64,000 bases of DNA. Origin: Stutzerimonas stutzeri TS44. Lineage in GTDB: Bacteria; Pseudomonadota; Gammaproteobacteria; Pseudomonadales; Pseudomonadaceae. Below, one piece after another: positions 5,463-16,843 of the stretch (positions are counted from its first letter, which is position 1; each line of letters opens with the position of its first letter). The stretch covers positions 43,706-107,705 of the forward strand of contig AJXE01000015.1 of NCBI GenBank assembly GCA_000263395.1, given 5' to 3'. The notes under the pieces were generated by a model that saw nothing but the letters and a program-made list of their open reading frames with translations, was not told the origin of the DNA and ran no database searches. Position numbers and translations under genes: made by a program.

Positions 5463-8168
5463 ATGCGTATGACAACCGCCTCGACCTGCTGCTACTGCGG
5501 CGTCGGCTGCGGCGTGCTGATCGAGCACGACGGCGAGCGCATCCTCGATGTGACCGGCGACCCCAGCCATCCGGCCAACCTCGGCAAGCTCTGCAGCAAG
5601 GGCTCGACCCTGCACCTGACCGGCGATCCCGCTGCCCGTGCGCGGTATCCCGAGCTGCGTCTGGGCAAGGGCCTGGCGCGCAGCCGCAGCGACTGGGACA
5701 GCGCGCTGGAGCATGCGGCCAACGTATTCGCCCAGACCATCCGCGAACACGGGCCGGACAGCGTGGCCTTCTACGTCTCCGGTCAGTTGCTGACCGAGGA
5801 CTATTACGCCTTCAACAAGCTGGCGCGCGCCCTGGTGGGCACCAACAATATCGACAGCAACTCGCGGCTGTGCATGTCCTCGGCGGTGGTCGGCTACAAG
5901 CGCAGCCTGGGCGCCGATGCCCCGCCCTGCTCCTACGAGGACATCGAGCAGGCCGACTGCCTGCTGATCGCCGGCAGCAACATGGCCTACGCGCATCCGG
6001 TGCTGTTCCGCCGCCTGGAGGAAGCCAAGGCGAAGCGGCCGGAGATGACCATCATCGTCGTCGACCCGCGGCGCACCGACACCAGCGAGCTGGCCGATCT
6101 GCACCTGCCGATCGTGCCGGGCACCGATGTCGCGCTGTTCCACGGCCTGCTGCATATCCTCATGTGGGAAGGCTGGATCGACCGGCGCTTCATCGATACC
6201 CATACCGAAGGCTTCGATGCGCTGAAAAGCCTGGTGCGCGATTACAGCCCGGCGATGGTCGCCGACCTCTGCGGCATCTCTGTAGATAATCTGCAGACCT
6301 GCGCACGGCTGATTGGCAGCGCCCCAGCCTTCCTCTCCCTGTGGTGCATGGGGCTGAATCAGTCAACCGCCGGCAGCGCGAAGAACAGCGCCCTGATCAA
6401 CCTGCACCTGGCCACCGGACAGATTGGCAAGCCGGGCGCCGGCCCCTTCTCGCTGACCGGCCAACCGAATGCCATGGGTGGCCGCGAAACCGGCAGCCTG
6501 GCCAACCTGCTACCCGGTCACCGCGACGCAACCGATGCCGAACACCGTGCCGAAGTCGCGGACTACTGGGGCGTCGAGCAACTGCCGGAGCAGCCTGGGC
6601 TGACCGCCATCGAGCTGTTCGAGGCGGTGCGCGCCGGCAAAATCAAGGCGCTGTGGATCGCCTGCACCAACCCGGCTCAGTCGCTGCCGGACCAGCAGAA
6701 AGTCCATGAAGCTCTGGCCACCTGCCCCTTCGTCGTGGTGCAGGAAGCCTTCTTCACCACTGAAACCTGCCGCCACGCCGACCTTCTGCTGCCGGCCGCG
6801 AGCTGGGGCGAGAAGGACGGCACGCTGACCAACTCCGAGCGCCGCATCAGCCACGTGCGCCGTGCGGTGCCGGCACCGGGCGAGGCCCGCGCGGACTGGG
6901 CGATCACCTGCGATTTCGCCCGGCGTCTGGAAAGCCGCCTGCGCCCCGGCGAGCCGAGCCTGTTCGCCTTCGCCGACGCCGAGGCGCTGTTCGAGGAATA
7001 CAAGGCGCTCACCGCCGGCCGCGATCTGGACTACAGCGGCCTGAGCTATGCACTGATCGACACCCTCGGTCCGCAGCAATGGCCGTTCCCGCCGGGCAGC
7101 GAACAGGGCACCGCGCGGCTGTACGACGACGGTGTGTTCCCCACTGCCAATGGCCGCGCGCGCTTCATCGCCGAGCACTACCAGGCGCCGAAGGAGCAGC
7201 GCGAGGCGCGCTATCCGCTGACCCTCAATACCGGCCGGCTGCGTGATCAGTGGCACGGCATGAGCCGCACCGGCACTGCGGCGCGGCTGTTCGGCCATGT
7301 CGAGGAAGCACTGCTCGGCATGAACGCCGAGGACATGCGCCGCCGGCGTCTGCTGGATGGCCAGCTGGTGCAGGTGAAGAGCCGGCGCGGCAGCCTGATC
7401 CTGCCTGTGCAGAAGGACAACAGCCTGCGCGCGGGCCAGGCGTTCCTGCCGATGCACTGGGGCGATCGCTTCCTCAAGGGGCTGGGCAGCAATGTGCTGA
7501 CCCTGGCCAGCGTCGACCCGCTGTCCAGGCAACCGGAACTCAAGCATGCCGGCATCGAAGTCGAGCCAGTCGAGCTGTCCTGGCAGTTCTTCGCCCTGGT
7601 CGAGGGCGATGTGCAGCGACGCTTCGAGGCACTGCGGCCGCTGCTGGAAAGCTTCGATTACGCCAGCTTCGGCCTCGGCGGTCGCGAGCGCCCGGCCCTG
7701 CTGATCCGCGCCGCGCGCCCGGCACCACCCGCGGCGGGAGAGCTGGACGCCATCGACCGCCTGCTCGGCCTCGACGACGGCCCGGTGCTGGCCTACGACG
7801 ACCCGCGCCGCGCGGTCGGCAAACGCGTGCGCATCGAGGACGGCCGCATCGCCGCCCTGCGCCTGGCCGGCGAGACCGCGGCGCGTCAGTGGCTGCGCGG
7901 ACTCTGGGAAAACGGCAGCGCCGACGCCGAACTGCGCCGCTGGCTGCTGGCCCCGTTCAGCGCACCGCCGGGCAATACCACCGTGAAGGCCGACCGCACG
8001 CTGTGCAATTGCCTGAACGTCAGCCAGGGTGCGATCTGCGCCGGCATCGAGCGCGGCCTCGACCTGGCCGGCCTCAAGCAGGAACTGGGTTGTGGCACCA
8101 GCTGCGGCTCCTGCGTGCCCGAACTCAAGCGCCTGCTGGCCCGCCAGCCGGAACGCGCACTTTCCTGA
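5463..8168 (+). CDS. nasC: Assimilatory nitrate reductase, molybdopterin catalytic subunit
   Basis: Reduces nitrate to nitrite in the cytoplasm. The 901-residue protein opens with a [4Fe-4S] motif (CCYCGVGC: C9, C12, C16, with C10 where most homologues have proline) and a fourth cysteine in GKLCSKG. Then come the bis-MGD molybdopterin oxidoreductase domains and the dinucleotide-binding domain. The C-terminus adds a BFD-type [2Fe-2S] domain from residue 848 (CNC, then CGTSCGSC), as in NasA/NasC proteins that take electrons directly from a reductase. The ATG at 5463 follows AGGAG by nine bases; a longer open frame upstream runs through the repeat and nirD in another phase and is ignored. Confidence 0.94.
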   Translation: MRMTTASTCCYCGVGCGVLIEHDGERILDVTGDPSHPANLGKLCSKGSTLHLTGDPAARARYPELRLGKGLARSRSDWDSALEHAANVFAQTIREHGPDSVAFYVSGQLLTEDYYAFNKLARALVGTNNIDSNSRLCMSSAVVGYKRSLGADAPPCSYEDIEQADCLLIAGSNMAYAHPVLFRRLEEAKAKRPEMTIIVVDPRRTDTSELADLHLPIVPGTDVALFHGLLHILMWEGWIDRRFIDTHTEGFDALKSLVRDYSPAMVADLCGISVDNLQTCARLIGSAPAFLSLWCMGLNQSTAGSAKNSALINLHLATGQIGKPGAGPFSLTGQPNAMGGRETGSLANLLPGHRDATDAEHRAEVADYWGVEQLPEQPGLTAIELFEAVRAGKIKALWIACTNPAQSLPDQQKVHEALATCPFVVVQEAFFTTETCRHADLLLPAASWGEKDGTLTNSERRISHVRRAVPAPGEARADWAITCDFARRLESRLRPGEPSLFAFADAEALFEEYKALTAGRDLDYSGLSYALIDTLGPQQWPFPPGSEQGTARLYDDGVFPTANGRARFIAEHYQAPKEQREARYPLTLNTGRLRDQWHGMSRTGTAARLFGHVEEALLGMNAEDMRRRRLLDGQLVQVKSRRGSLILPVQKDNSLRAGQAFLPMHWGDRFLKGLGSNVLTLASVDPLSRQPELKHAGIEVEPVELSWQFFALVEGDVQRRFEALRPLLESFDYASFGLGGRERPALLIRAARPAPPAAGELDAIDRLLGLDDGPVLAYDDPRRAVGKRVRIEDGRIAALRLAGETAARQWLRGLWENGSADAELRRWLLAPFSAPPGNTTVKADRTLCNCLNVSQGAICAGIERGLDLAGLKQELGCGTSCGSCVPELKRLLARQPERALS

Positions 8169-8193
8169 TACCGACCAAGACGAGGATTACCCC

Positions 8194-8940
8194 ATGAGCG
8201 CAAAAGTCTGGCTGGTAGGCGCCGGCCCCGGCGATCCGGAACTGTTGACCCTCAAGGCGGTACGCGCACTGGGCGAGGCGCAGGTGGTGATGATCGACGA
8301 CCTGGTCAATCCCGCCGTACTGGAACACTGCCCCGCCGCCCGGGTGATCCCGGTGGGCAAGCGCGGCGGCTGCCGCTCGACACCGCAGGCCTTCATCCAT
8401 CGACTGATGCTGCGCTACGCTCGCCAGGGCAAATGCGTGGTGCGCCTCAAGGGTGGCGATCCGTGCATCTTCGGCCGTGGCGGCGAAGAAGCCGCATGGC
8501 TCTCGGCCCGCGGCATCGAGGTAGAGCTGGTCAACGGCATCACCGCGGGCCTGGCCGGCGCCACCCAGTGCGGCATCTCGCTGACGCGGCGCGGCGTCGC
8601 CCGCGGCGTCACCCTGGTCACGGCGCACACCCAGGACGACAGCCATCCCGAATGGCAGGCACTGGCGCGCAGCGGCACCACGCTGGTGGTGTACATGGGC
8701 GTCGGCAAGCTGGAGCAGGTGCAAACCGGGTTGCTGGACGGTGGCCTGGACGCCGCCACACCCGTGGCGATGATCGAGAACGCATCGCTGCCGCAGCAGC
8801 GCGAATGCCGCTCCAATCTTGTCAGCATGTGTCGCGACGCCCAGAGTTTCGGCCTGCGCAGCCCGGCGATCCTGGTGATTGGCGAGGTCGCCGCGGAAGG
8901 TTGGTACGGCGTCCTTTCCGGCATCGCGCATCGCGCCTGA
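8194..8940 (+). CDS. cobA: Uroporphyrinogen-III C-methyltransferase (SUMT)
   Basis: Adds two methyl groups from S-adenosylmethionine to uroporphyrinogen III, giving precorrin-2, the precursor of siroheme (needed by NirB) and of cobalamin. The 248-residue protein shows family motifs VGAGPGDPELLTLKA at the N-terminus, GGDPCIFGRGGEE near residue 85, and GITAGLAGA. It lacks the CysG dehydrogenase/chelatase domain, so precorrin-2 must be processed by another protein. The start is 25 bases after nasC, so the gene is probably cotranscribed with nirBD-nasC. Confidence 0.94.
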   Translation: MSAKVWLVGAGPGDPELLTLKAVRALGEAQVVMIDDLVNPAVLEHCPAARVIPVGKRGGCRSTPQAFIHRLMLRYARQGKCVVRLKGGDPCIFGRGGEEAAWLSARGIEVELVNGITAGLAGATQCGISLTRRGVARGVTLVTAHTQDDSHPEWQALARSGTTLVVYMGVGKLEQVQTGLLDGGLDAATPVAMIENASLPQQRECRSNLVSMCRDAQSFGLRSPAILVIGEVAAEGWYGVLSGIAHRA

Positions 8941-9196
8941 GCATTATCGCCCGACTGATTGAAACACCCGAACCACAGGCTATTCAGGCCGGGCGCAGGC
9001 CGCTGCGAGTGATGCCAAACCGCCGCCTTTTCATTGATGAAATCAATTAAACCTTAAGGAAATCTCAATAAGTTTCATACAGAAACATGTACTTAATTTT
9101 TGCATACGCATAGAATGCCCGGCCATTAGGAGTTGCGACGCATGGTCGCTGTCGCAAGCTGGACTTATTCAAGCCGTTCCGTTAAAGGGGCCCGGC
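8941..9196 (+). promoter_or_regulatory. nuo operon upstream region with weak promoter candidate
   Basis: An AT-rich stretch (about 9030-9116) precedes nuoA. TAGAAT at 9111-9116 is a good -10 box; the best -35 at 17-base spacing is TGTACT (9088-9093), which is poor. A palindrome ATTGAT-GAA-ATCAAT (9033-9047) lies upstream. No gene is visible in the interval. Confidence 0.4.
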
Positions 9197-9604
9197 ATGC
9201 CTGATGTAGCTCTGTCCCATAACTGGGGCTTCGCGGTATTTCTTCTTGGTGTCATCGCTCTGTGCGCCTTCATGCTCGGCGCCTCCAGCCTGCTGGGCAG
9301 CAAAGCCTGGGGCCGGGCCAAGAACGAACCCTTCGAATCCGGCATCGTCCCCACTGGCAGCGCTCGCCTGCGACTCTCCGCAAAATTCTATCTGGTCGCG
9401 ATGCTCTTCGTGATCTTCGACGTTGAAGCCCTCTATCTCTTTGCCTGGGCCGTATCGGTACGCGAAAGCGGCTGGGCGGGCCTCATTGAAGCTACCGTAT
9501 TCATAGCAATTCTGTTGGCAGGTCTTGTCTACCTTTGGCGGGTCGGGGCGCTCGATTGGGCACCCGCGAGCCGTCGCGAGCGACAGGCGAAGCTAAAACA
9601 ATGA
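9197..9604 (+). CDS. nuoA: NADH-quinone oxidoreductase subunit A
   Basis: Small membrane subunit of proton-pumping respiratory complex I. The 135 residues hold three predicted transmembrane helices, starting near residues 10, 70 and 100, and the conserved loop with [13 protein letters not shown]. The start follows AAAGGGG. First gene of an unbroken nuoA-N operon in the standard gammaproteobacterial order; nuoB follows after 10 bases. Confidence 0.96.
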   Translation: MPDVALSHNWGFAVFLLGVIALCAFMLGASSLLGSKAWGRAKNEPFESGIVPTGSARLRLSAKFYLVAMLFVIFDVEALYLFAWAVSVRESGWAGLIEATVFIAILLAGLVYLWRVGALDWAPASRRERQAKLKQ

Positions 9605-9614
9605 GGCTCTTCGC

Positions 9615-10289
9615 ATGCAATACAAACTTACCCGGATCGATCCGGATGCGGTCAACGACCGTTATCCGATCGGCCAGCAGGAGACGGTTGCCGACCCGCT
9701 AGAAGGACAAGTCCATCGCAACATCTACATGGGCAAACTGGAAGACGTGCTGAGCAATGCGGTCAACTGGGGGCGTAAAAATTCCCTATGGCCGTACAAC
9801 TTCGGCCTGTCCTGCTGCTACGTGGAGATGACGACTGCCTTCACCGCACCCCATGACATCGCCCGCTTCGGTGCCGAAGTGATTCGCGCATCACCGCGTC
9901 AGGCGGATTTCATGGTCGTCGCCGGCACCTGCTTCATCAAGATGGCGCCGATCATCCAGCGTCTCTACGAACAAATGCTCGAGCCCAAGTGGGTCATCTC
10001 GATGGGCTCGTGCGCCAATTCCGGTGGTATGTACGACATCTACTCGGTTGTCCAGGGGGTCGACAAGTTCCTCCCCGTGGACGTCTACATACCCGGCTGC
10101 CCGCCTCGCCCCGAGGCGTTCCTGCAAGGTTTGCAACTGCTGCAGGACTCCATCGGCAAGGAGCGTCGCCCGCTGTCCTGGGTCGTCGGCGATCAAGGCA
10201 TCTATCGTGCCGAAATGCCTTCGCAGAAAGAACAGCGACGCGAACAGCGTATTCAGGTCATCAACCTGCGCAGCCCCGACGACGTGTGA
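9615..10289 (+). CDS. nuoB: NADH-quinone oxidoreductase subunit B (N2 cluster subunit)
   Basis: Carries the terminal [4Fe-4S] cluster N2, next to the quinone site of complex I. The 224-residue protein contains the cluster ligands in SCCYVEM, in GTCFIKMAP, in [12 protein letters not shown] and in PGCPPRPEA. The length is normal for the family. Confidence 0.97.
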   Translation: MQYKLTRIDPDAVNDRYPIGQQETVADPLEGQVHRNIYMGKLEDVLSNAVNWGRKNSLWPYNFGLSCCYVEMTTAFTAPHDIARFGAEVIRASPRQADFMVVAGTCFIKMAPIIQRLYEQMLEPKWVISMGSCANSGGMYDIYSVVQGVDKFLPVDVYIPGCPPRPEAFLQGLQLLQDSIGKERRPLSWVVGDQGIYRAEMPSQKEQRREQRIQVINLRSPDDV

Positions 10290-10358
10290 TCCAGCATCTG
10301 CCTTCCCTCACGGGAAGGCCTGCTCACACCCCAACGTTGACCGAAAGCGACCGAGATC

Positions 10359-12140
10359 ATGACTGCAGACAGCGCTCTGTACATCCCGCCCTACAAGGCT
10401 GACGACCAGACTATCGTCGTCGAACTGAATGCGCGCTTTGGCGCCAACCTCTTTACCGTGCAACCCACGCGGACCGGCATGCCGGTGCTGTGGGTGCCGC
10501 GCGAGCGTCTGATCGAGGTGCTGAGCTTCCTGCGCCAGGTACGCAAACCCTACGTGATGCTCTACGACCTGCACGGTGTCGACGAGCGCCTGCGCACTCA
10601 GCGCCAGGGTCTGCCCGCCGCGGACTTCAGCGTCTTCTATCATCTGATGTCGCTGGAGCGTAACAGCGACGTGATGATCAAGGTCGCCCTGTCGGAAAAG
10701 GACCTCAGCCTGCCGACCGCTACCGGCGTCTGGCCGAATGCCAACTGGTACGAGCGCGAAGTCTGGGACATGTATGGCATCGACTTCACCGGCCATCCGC
10801 GTCTGGCACGCATGCTCATGCCGCCAACCTGGGAAGGCCATCCGCTGCGCAAGGACTACCCGGCGCGCGCAACCGAGTTCGATCCCTACAGCCTGAATGC
10901 GGCCAAGCAGGACCTGGAGCAGGAGGCTCTGCGCTTCAAGCCCGAGGACTGGGGCATGAAGCGCAGCGGCCCGCACGAGGACTACATGTTCCTCAACCTC
11001 GGCCCGAACCACCCCTCGGCGCACGGCGCGTTCCGCATCATCCTGCAGCTCGATGGCGAGGAAATCATCGATTGCGTACCGGAGATCGGTTATCACCATC
11101 GCGGTGCCGAGAAGATGGCCGAGCGCCAGAGCTGGCACAGCTTCATCCCCTATACCGACCGCATCGACTACCTCGGCGGGGTGATGAACAACCTGCCCTA
11201 CGTGCTGGCAGTCGAGAAGCTCGCCGGCATCCAGGTACCGGACCGCGTGGATTTCATCCGCGTGATGATGGCCGAGTTCTTCCGCATCCAGAACCACCTG
11301 CTCTACCTCGGCACCTATATTCAGGACGTCGGCGCCATGACGCCGGTGTTCTTCACCTTCACCGACCGCCAGCGCGCCTATCAGGTGATCGAAGCCATCA
11401 CCGGTTTCCGCATGCACCCGGCCTGGTACCGCATCGGCGGCGTAGCGCATGACCTGCCGCGCGGCTGGGACAAGCTGGTGCGCGAGTTCCTCGACTGGAT
11501 GCCCAAGCGCCTGGTCGAGTATGAAAAGGCCGCGCTGAAGAACAGCATCCTGATCGGCCGCACCAAGGGCGTTGCCGCCTACAACACCAAGGAAGCCCTG
11601 GAGTGGGGCACCACCGGCGCCGGCCTGCGCGCCACCGGCTGTGACTTCGACATCCGCAAGGCGCGGCCCTACTCGGGCTATCAGCACTTCGAGTTCGAGG
11701 TGCCGCTGGCGGTCAACGGCGACGCCTACGACCGCTGCCTGGTGAAGATGGGCGAGATGCGCGAAAGCCTGCGCATCATCGAGCAGTGCCTGAAGCACAT
11801 GCCCGAAGGGCCTTACAAGGCGGATCACCCGCTGACCACGCCGCCGCCGAAGGAACGTACGCTGCAGCACATCGAGACCATGATCACGCACTTCCTGCAG
11901 GTGTCGTGGGGTCCGGTGATGCCGGCCAACGAGAGCTTCCAGATGATCGAGGCGACCAAGGGCATCAACAGCTATTACCTGACCAGCGACGGCAGCACCA
12001 TGAGCTACCGCACGCGCATTCGCACGCCCAGCTTCCCGCACCTGCAGCAAATACCGGCCGTGATTCGCGGCAGCATGGTCGCGGACCTCATCGCCTATCT
12101 GGGCAGCATCGATTTCGTCATGGCCGACGTGGACCGCTGA
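10359..12140 (+). CDS. nuoC: NADH-quinone oxidoreductase fused subunits C and D
   Basis: A 593-residue fusion of the NuoC (about 1-190) and NuoD (about 200-593) subunits, as in other gammaproteobacteria; also called nuoCD. The NuoD part forms the quinone pocket with NuoB: the [10 protein letters not shown] loop near residue 220 and the Y-H-H of [10 protein letters not shown] are visible. The gap from nuoB is 69 bases and the gap to nuoE is one base. Confidence 0.97.
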   Translation: MTADSALYIPPYKADDQTIVVELNARFGANLFTVQPTRTGMPVLWVPRERLIEVLSFLRQVRKPYVMLYDLHGVDERLRTQRQGLPAADFSVFYHLMSLERNSDVMIKVALSEKDLSLPTATGVWPNANWYEREVWDMYGIDFTGHPRLARMLMPPTWEGHPLRKDYPARATEFDPYSLNAAKQDLEQEALRFKPEDWGMKRSGPHEDYMFLNLGPNHPSAHGAFRIILQLDGEEIIDCVPEIGYHHRGAEKMAERQSWHSFIPYTDRIDYLGGVMNNLPYVLAVEKLAGIQVPDRVDFIRVMMAEFFRIQNHLLYLGTYIQDVGAMTPVFFTFTDRQRAYQVIEAITGFRMHPAWYRIGGVAHDLPRGWDKLVREFLDWMPKRLVEYEKAALKNSILIGRTKGVAAYNTKEALEWGTTGAGLRATGCDFDIRKARPYSGYQHFEFEVPLAVNGDAYDRCLVKMGEMRESLRIIEQCLKHMPEGPYKADHPLTTPPPKERTLQHIETMITHFLQVSWGPVMPANESFQMIEATKGINSYYLTSDGSTMSYRTRIRTPSFPHLQQIPAVIRGSMVADLIAYLGSIDFVMADVDR

Positions 12141-12141
12141 T

Positions 12142-12636
12142 ATGAGCACGCTTATCCAGACTGACCGTTTCGCCCTCAGCGCAGCCGAGCGCTCGGCCAT
12201 CGAGCATGAGATGCATCACTACGAAGACCCGCGCGCGGCGTCCATCGAAGCCCTGAAGATCGTGCAGAAGGCCCGTGGCTGGGTGCCGGACGGCGCGGCC
12301 GATGCCATCGGCGAACTGCTCGGCATTCCGGCCAGCGACGTCGAAGGCGTGGCCACCTTCTATAGCCAAATCTTCCGCCAGCCGGTGGGCCGCCACATCA
12401 TCCGCGTCTGCGACAGCATGACCTGCTTCATCGGCGGCCACGAATCGATCCTCGACACGCTGCAGAGCCAGCTGAGTATCGCACCGGGGCAAACCACCGC
12501 CGACGGTCGCTTCACTCTCATCCCGGTGTGCTGCCTGGGCAACTGCGACAAGGCGCCGGCACTGATGATCGACGACGACACCTTCGGCGACGTGCGCAGC
12601 GAAGGCGTCGCCGCCCTGCTGGAGGCCTATCCATGA
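12142..12636 (+). CDS. nuoE: NADH-quinone oxidoreductase subunit E
   Basis: A 164-residue peripheral-arm subunit with a thioredoxin-like fold and the [2Fe-2S] cluster N1a. Ligands are in CDSMTC (residues about 93-98) and [10 protein letters not shown] (about 133). Starts one base after nuoCD; its TGA overlaps the nuoF ATG. Confidence 0.96.
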   Translation: MSTLIQTDRFALSAAERSAIEHEMHHYEDPRAASIEALKIVQKARGWVPDGAADAIGELLGIPASDVEGVATFYSQIFRQPVGRHIIRVCDSMTCFIGGHESILDTLQSQLSIAPGQTTADGRFTLIPVCCLGNCDKAPALMIDDDTFGDVRSEGVAALLEAYP

Positions 12637-13985
12637 CGCGCAGCACGATGAAAACGCTCGCCTCCCTCGGCCCGGCCAACCGCGTGGCGCGCAATGAGGA
12701 AACCCACCCGCTGACTTGGCGCCTGCGCGACGACGCTCAGCCGGTCTGGCTCGACGAATATCAGCAGAAGAACGGCTACGCTGCCGCGCGCAAGGCGCTG
12801 GCCGAAATGGCCCAGGCCGACATCGTGCAAACGGTCAAGGAGTCCGGGCTCAAGGGTCGCGGCGGCGCCGGCTTCCCCACCGGAGTGAAGTGGGGCCTGA
12901 TGCCGGCCGACGAGTCGCAAAATATCCGCTACCTGCTGTGCAACGCCGACGAGATGGAGCCCAACACCTGGAAGGACCGCCTGCTCATGGAGCAGCTGCC
13001 GCACCTGCTGGTCGAAGGCATGCTGATCAGCGCCCGCGCACTGAAGGCCTATCGCGGCTACATCTTCCTGCGCGGCGAATACGTCGATGCGGCGCACAAC
13101 CTCAACCGCGCCATCGAGGAAGCCAAGGCCGCCGGCCTGCTGGGCAAGAACATCCTCGGTTCCGGCTTCGATTTCGAGCTGTTCGTGCACACCGGTGCCG
13201 GGCGCTACATCTGCGGTGAAGAAACCGCGCTGATCAACTCGCTCGAGGGCCGTCGCGCCAACCCGCGCGCCAAGCCGCCCTTCCCTGCCGCCGTTGGCGT
13301 CTGGGGCAAACCGACCTGCGTGAACAACGTTGAAACCCTGTGCAACGTGCCGGCGATCATCGGTAACGGCGTGGACTGGTACAAGAGCCTGGCACGCCCG
13401 GGCAGCGAAGACATGGGCAGCAAGCTCATGGGCTTCTCCGGCAAGGTCAAGCATCCCGGCATCTGGGAGCTGCCCTTCGGCATCAGCGCCCGCGAGCTGT
13501 TCGAGGACTACGCCGGCGGCATGCGCGACGGCTATCGCCTCAAGTGCTGGCAGCCCGGCGGCGCCGGCACCGGTTTCCTGCTGCCCGAGCACCTCGAGGC
13601 GCAGATGTATGCCGGCGGCATCGCCAAGGTCGGCACGCGCATGGGCACCGGCCTGGCACTGGCGGTGGACGACACCATCAACATGGTCTCGCTGCTGCGC
13701 AACATGGAAGAGTTCTTCGCCCGCGAATCCTGCGGCTGGTGCACGCCATGCCGCGACGGCCTGCCGTGGAGCGTGAAGCTTCTGCGCGCACTCGAGCGCG
13801 GCCAGGGTAGCCGCCAGGACATCGACACGCTGCTGCAACTGGTCGACTTTCTCGGACCGGGCCGCACCTTCTGCGCCCACGCGCCAGGCGCGGTGGAGCC
13901 ACTGGGCAGCGCGGTGAAATATTTCCGACATGAGTTCGAGGCAGGCGTCGCGCAAGAGGCGAAGGCGCCTGTGCAGCCGGCATAG
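12633..13985 (+). CDS. nuoF: NADH-quinone oxidoreductase subunit F (NADH/FMN site)
   Basis: Binds NADH and FMN, where electrons enter complex I, and carries [4Fe-4S] cluster N3. The 450-residue protein has the NADH motif [13 protein letters not shown], the FMN region [13 protein letters not shown], and ligands in [12 protein letters not shown] with a later cysteine in [10 protein letters not shown]. The ATG at 12633 overlaps the nuoE stop (ATGA) and follows GGAGG by seven bases; an ATG five codons on is a less likely alternative. Confidence 0.96.
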   Translation: MTRSTMKTLASLGPANRVARNEETHPLTWRLRDDAQPVWLDEYQQKNGYAAARKALAEMAQADIVQTVKESGLKGRGGAGFPTGVKWGLMPADESQNIRYLLCNADEMEPNTWKDRLLMEQLPHLLVEGMLISARALKAYRGYIFLRGEYVDAAHNLNRAIEEAKAAGLLGKNILGSGFDFELFVHTGAGRYICGEETALINSLEGRRANPRAKPPFPAAVGVWGKPTCVNNVETLCNVPAIIGNGVDWYKSLARPGSEDMGSKLMGFSGKVKHPGIWELPFGISARELFEDYAGGMRDGYRLKCWQPGGAGTGFLLPEHLEAQMYAGGIAKVGTRMGTGLALAVDDTINMVSLLRNMEEFFARESCGWCTPCRDGLPWSVKLLRALERGQGSRQDIDTLLQLVDFLGPGRTFCAHAPGAVEPLGSAVKYFRHEFEAGVAQEAKAPVQPA

Positions 13986-14113
13986 AGAATTGAACGACGC
14001 AGGGCGCGGAAGGCTCGACGCGAGGCAGATTCAGCCCGTCAGCCTGAGCGCCCAGCTTCAAAAGCAGATTTCCTATTAGCCTGACCCGCGCAAGCGGATG
14101 AGAAGACCTAGAA

Positions 14114-16843
14114 ATGGCCACGATCCACGTAGACGGCAAAGCCTACGAGGTCGACGGTGCAGACAACCTGTTGCAGGCCTGTCTGTCCCTCGGACTCGAC
14201 ATCCCCTACTTCTGCTGGCATCCGGCGCTGGGCAGCGTCGGTGCCTGCCGCCAGTGCGCGGTCAAGCAGTACAGCGACGAGAACGACACCCGCGGCCGCC
14301 TGGTCATGTCCTGCATGACCCCGGCTACCGACAAGAGCTGGATCTCCATCGACGACGAGGAAGCCAAGGCCTTCCGCGCCAGCGTCGTCGAGTGGCTGAT
14401 GATCAACCATCCGCACGACTGCCCGGTGTGCGAGGAAGGCGGCCACTGTCACCTGCAGGACATGACGGTGATGACCGGCCACAACAAGCGCCGCTATCGC
14501 TTCACCAAGCGCACCCACCAGAACCAGGAACTCGGCCCGTTCATCGCCCACGAGATGAACCGCTGCATCGCCTGCTACCGCTGCGTGCGCTACTACAAGG
14601 ACTACGCCGGCGGCGAGGACCTCGGTGTCTTCGGCGCCCACGACAACGTCTATTTCGGCCGTGTCGAGGACGGCGTGCTGGAGAGCGAGTTCTCCGGCAA
14701 CCTGGTCGAGGTCTGCCCGACCGGCGTGTTCACCGACAAGACCCACTCCGAACGCTACAACCGCAAGTGGGACATGCAGTTCGCCCCGAGCATCTGCCAG
14801 CAGTGCTCGGCCGGCTGCAACATCAGCCCCGGCGAGCGCTATGGCGAAATCCGCCGCATCGAGAACCGCTTCAACGGCTCGGTCAACCACTACTTCCTCT
14901 GCGATCGCGGCCGCTTCGGTTATGGCTACGTCAACCGCAAGGACCGGCCGCGCCAGCCGCTGCTGCGTACTGGACAGGCCCAGCTGGGCGTCGACGCCGC
15001 ACTGGACAAGGCCGCCGCGCTGCTTGCCGGTCGTCGGCTGATCGGCATCGGCTCGCCGCGCGCCAGCCTGGAAAGCAACCACGCGCTGCGTGAACTGGTC
15101 GGCGCCGACAACTTCTACTCCGGCATCGCCGCGCAGGAACTGCACAACCTGCAGTTGATCCGCACGCTGCTGCAGGACGGCCCGCTGCCGACACCGTCGA
15201 TGCGCGAGATCGAAGAGCATGACGCCATCTTCGTCCTCGGCGAGGACCTGACCCAGACTGCTCCGCGTCTGGCGCTCTCCCTGCGCCAGGCCGTCAAGGG
15301 CAAGGCCACCGAAATTGCCGCCGCGGCGAAGATTCCCGAGTGGCACCAGGCCGCCGTGCAGAACGTCGCCCAGCGCGCGCTGAGCCCGCTGTTCATCGCC
15401 TGCGTCAGCGAGACCCGCCTGGACGATGTGGCGGCCGAAAGCGTACAGGCCGCGCCCGACGACCTGGCCCGACTGGGCTTCGCCGTCGCACACGCCATCG
15501 ACCCCAGCGCACCAGCGGTTACCGGACTGGAAGCCGATGCCGCTCAACTGGCACAGCGCATCGCCGACGCCCTGCTCGCCGGCAAGCGCCCGCTGATCGT
15601 CTCCGGCGCGTCGCTCGGCTCCGAAGCCGTGCTCAAGGCCGCAGCGAACATCGCCCAGGCGCTGAAGAATCGCGAGAAGAACGCCTCGATCAGCCTGGTG
15701 GCTGCCGAAGCCAACAGCCTGGGCATGGCCCTGCTGCTGGCCGACGAGCGCGCCGACAAGTCGGTGGACGCCGCGCTGCAGGCACTGCGTAGTGGCCAGG
15801 CCGATGCCGTACTGGTGCTGGAAAACGACCTGTACCGCCGCGCCGCACGCGCTGACGTCGACGCTGCGCTGGATGCCGCGCACGTGCTGATCGTCGCCGA
15901 TCACCAGCACACCGAAACCGCCGTGCGCGCCGATCTGTTGCTACCTGTCGCCAGTTTCGCCGAGGGCGACGGCACCCTGGTCAGCCAGGAAGGCCGTGCC
16001 CAGCGCTTCTTCCAGGTCTTCGAGCCGAGTTACTACGACAGCAGCATCCTGATCCGCGAGGGCTGGCGCTGGCTGCATGCACTGCAGTCGACCCGCGAGC
16101 ATCGCCCGGTGGACTGGACCCGCCTCGATCAGGCGACCGAAGCCTGTGCCTCCAGCCATCCGCTGCTGGCCGCGATTCGTGACGCGGCGCCGAAGGCCGA
16201 ATTCCGCATCAAGGGTCTGAAAATGGCCCGCGAACCGCTGCGCTACAGCGGTCGCACGGCGATGCGTGCCGACATCAGCGTGCACGAGCCGCGTCAGCCG
16301 CAGGATATCGACTCGCCGTTCGCCTTCTCCATGGAAGGCTATTCCGGCTCGGCCGAAGCCCGTCAGCAGATTCCCTTCGCCTGGTCGCCGGGCTGGAACT
16401 CGCCGCAAGCCTGGAACAAGTTCCAGGACGAGGTCGGCGGCCATCTGCGCGCCGGCGACCCGGGCGTACGCCTGCTCGAATCGCGCGGCACCACGCTGAC
16501 CTGGTTCGCGCCGACCGCTGCCTTCGCTCCGCAACCGGGCCACTGGCAGGCCGTGCCGCTGTATCACCTGTTCGGCAGCGACGAAACCTCGTCACTGGCC
16601 GCGCCGATCCAGACACGCATTCCGCAGCCCTATGTGGCCCTGAACGAAGCCGAGGCCGCGCGCCTGGGCGTCAACGACGGTGTACGTCTGGCCCTGCTGG
16701 TCAACGGGCATGAGCTGCACCTGCCGCTGCGTATCGTCGAAGACCTGGCGGTCGGGCTGGTCGGTCTGCCGGTCGGCCTGCCCGGCGTGCCGGCAGCGTT
16801 CGCAGGCGCGATCGTCAGCAACCTGCAGGAGGCTGCGCAATGA
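14114..16843 (+). CDS. nuoG: NADH-quinone oxidoreductase subunit G
   Basis: The largest peripheral subunit (909 residues). An N-terminal ferredoxin-like [2Fe-2S] domain ([17 protein letters not shown]) is followed by the His/Cys motif [12 protein letters not shown] and by CIACYRC/CPTG for further [4Fe-4S] clusters. The off-pathway N7 cluster motif CQQCSAGC with a distal cysteine (FLCDRG) is present, as in E. coli. The rest is a molybdopterin-oxidoreductase-like fold without cofactor. The 128 bases before it are the longest gap in the operon after nuoB; its stop overlaps nuoH by four bases. Confidence 0.96.
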   Translation: MATIHVDGKAYEVDGADNLLQACLSLGLDIPYFCWHPALGSVGACRQCAVKQYSDENDTRGRLVMSCMTPATDKSWISIDDEEAKAFRASVVEWLMINHPHDCPVCEEGGHCHLQDMTVMTGHNKRRYRFTKRTHQNQELGPFIAHEMNRCIACYRCVRYYKDYAGGEDLGVFGAHDNVYFGRVEDGVLESEFSGNLVEVCPTGVFTDKTHSERYNRKWDMQFAPSICQQCSAGCNISPGERYGEIRRIENRFNGSVNHYFLCDRGRFGYGYVNRKDRPRQPLLRTGQAQLGVDAALDKAAALLAGRRLIGIGSPRASLESNHALRELVGADNFYSGIAAQELHNLQLIRTLLQDGPLPTPSMREIEEHDAIFVLGEDLTQTAPRLALSLRQAVKGKATEIAAAAKIPEWHQAAVQNVAQRALSPLFIACVSETRLDDVAAESVQAAPDDLARLGFAVAHAIDPSAPAVTGLEADAAQLAQRIADALLAGKRPLIVSGASLGSEAVLKAAANIAQALKNREKNASISLVAAEANSLGMALLLADERADKSVDAALQALRSGQADAVLVLENDLYRRAARADVDAALDAAHVLIVADHQHTETAVRADLLLPVASFAEGDGTLVSQEGRAQRFFQVFEPSYYDSSILIREGWRWLHALQSTREHRPVDWTRLDQATEACASSHPLLAAIRDAAPKAEFRIKGLKMAREPLRYSGRTAMRADISVHEPRQPQDIDSPFAFSMEGYSGSAEARQQIPFAWSPGWNSPQAWNKFQDEVGGHLRAGDPGVRLLESRGTTLTWFAPTAAFAPQPGHWQAVPLYHLFGSDETSSLAAPIQTRIPQPYVALNEAEAARLGVNDGVRLALLVNGHELHLPLRIVEDLAVGLVGLPVGLPGVPAAFAGAIVSNLQEAAQ

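Noticed and set aside
9034..9046. TTGAT-GAA-ATCAA as an Anr/FNR box for nuo
   Set aside because: The central spacer is three bases, and Anr/FNR sites need four; kept only as a low-interest observation.
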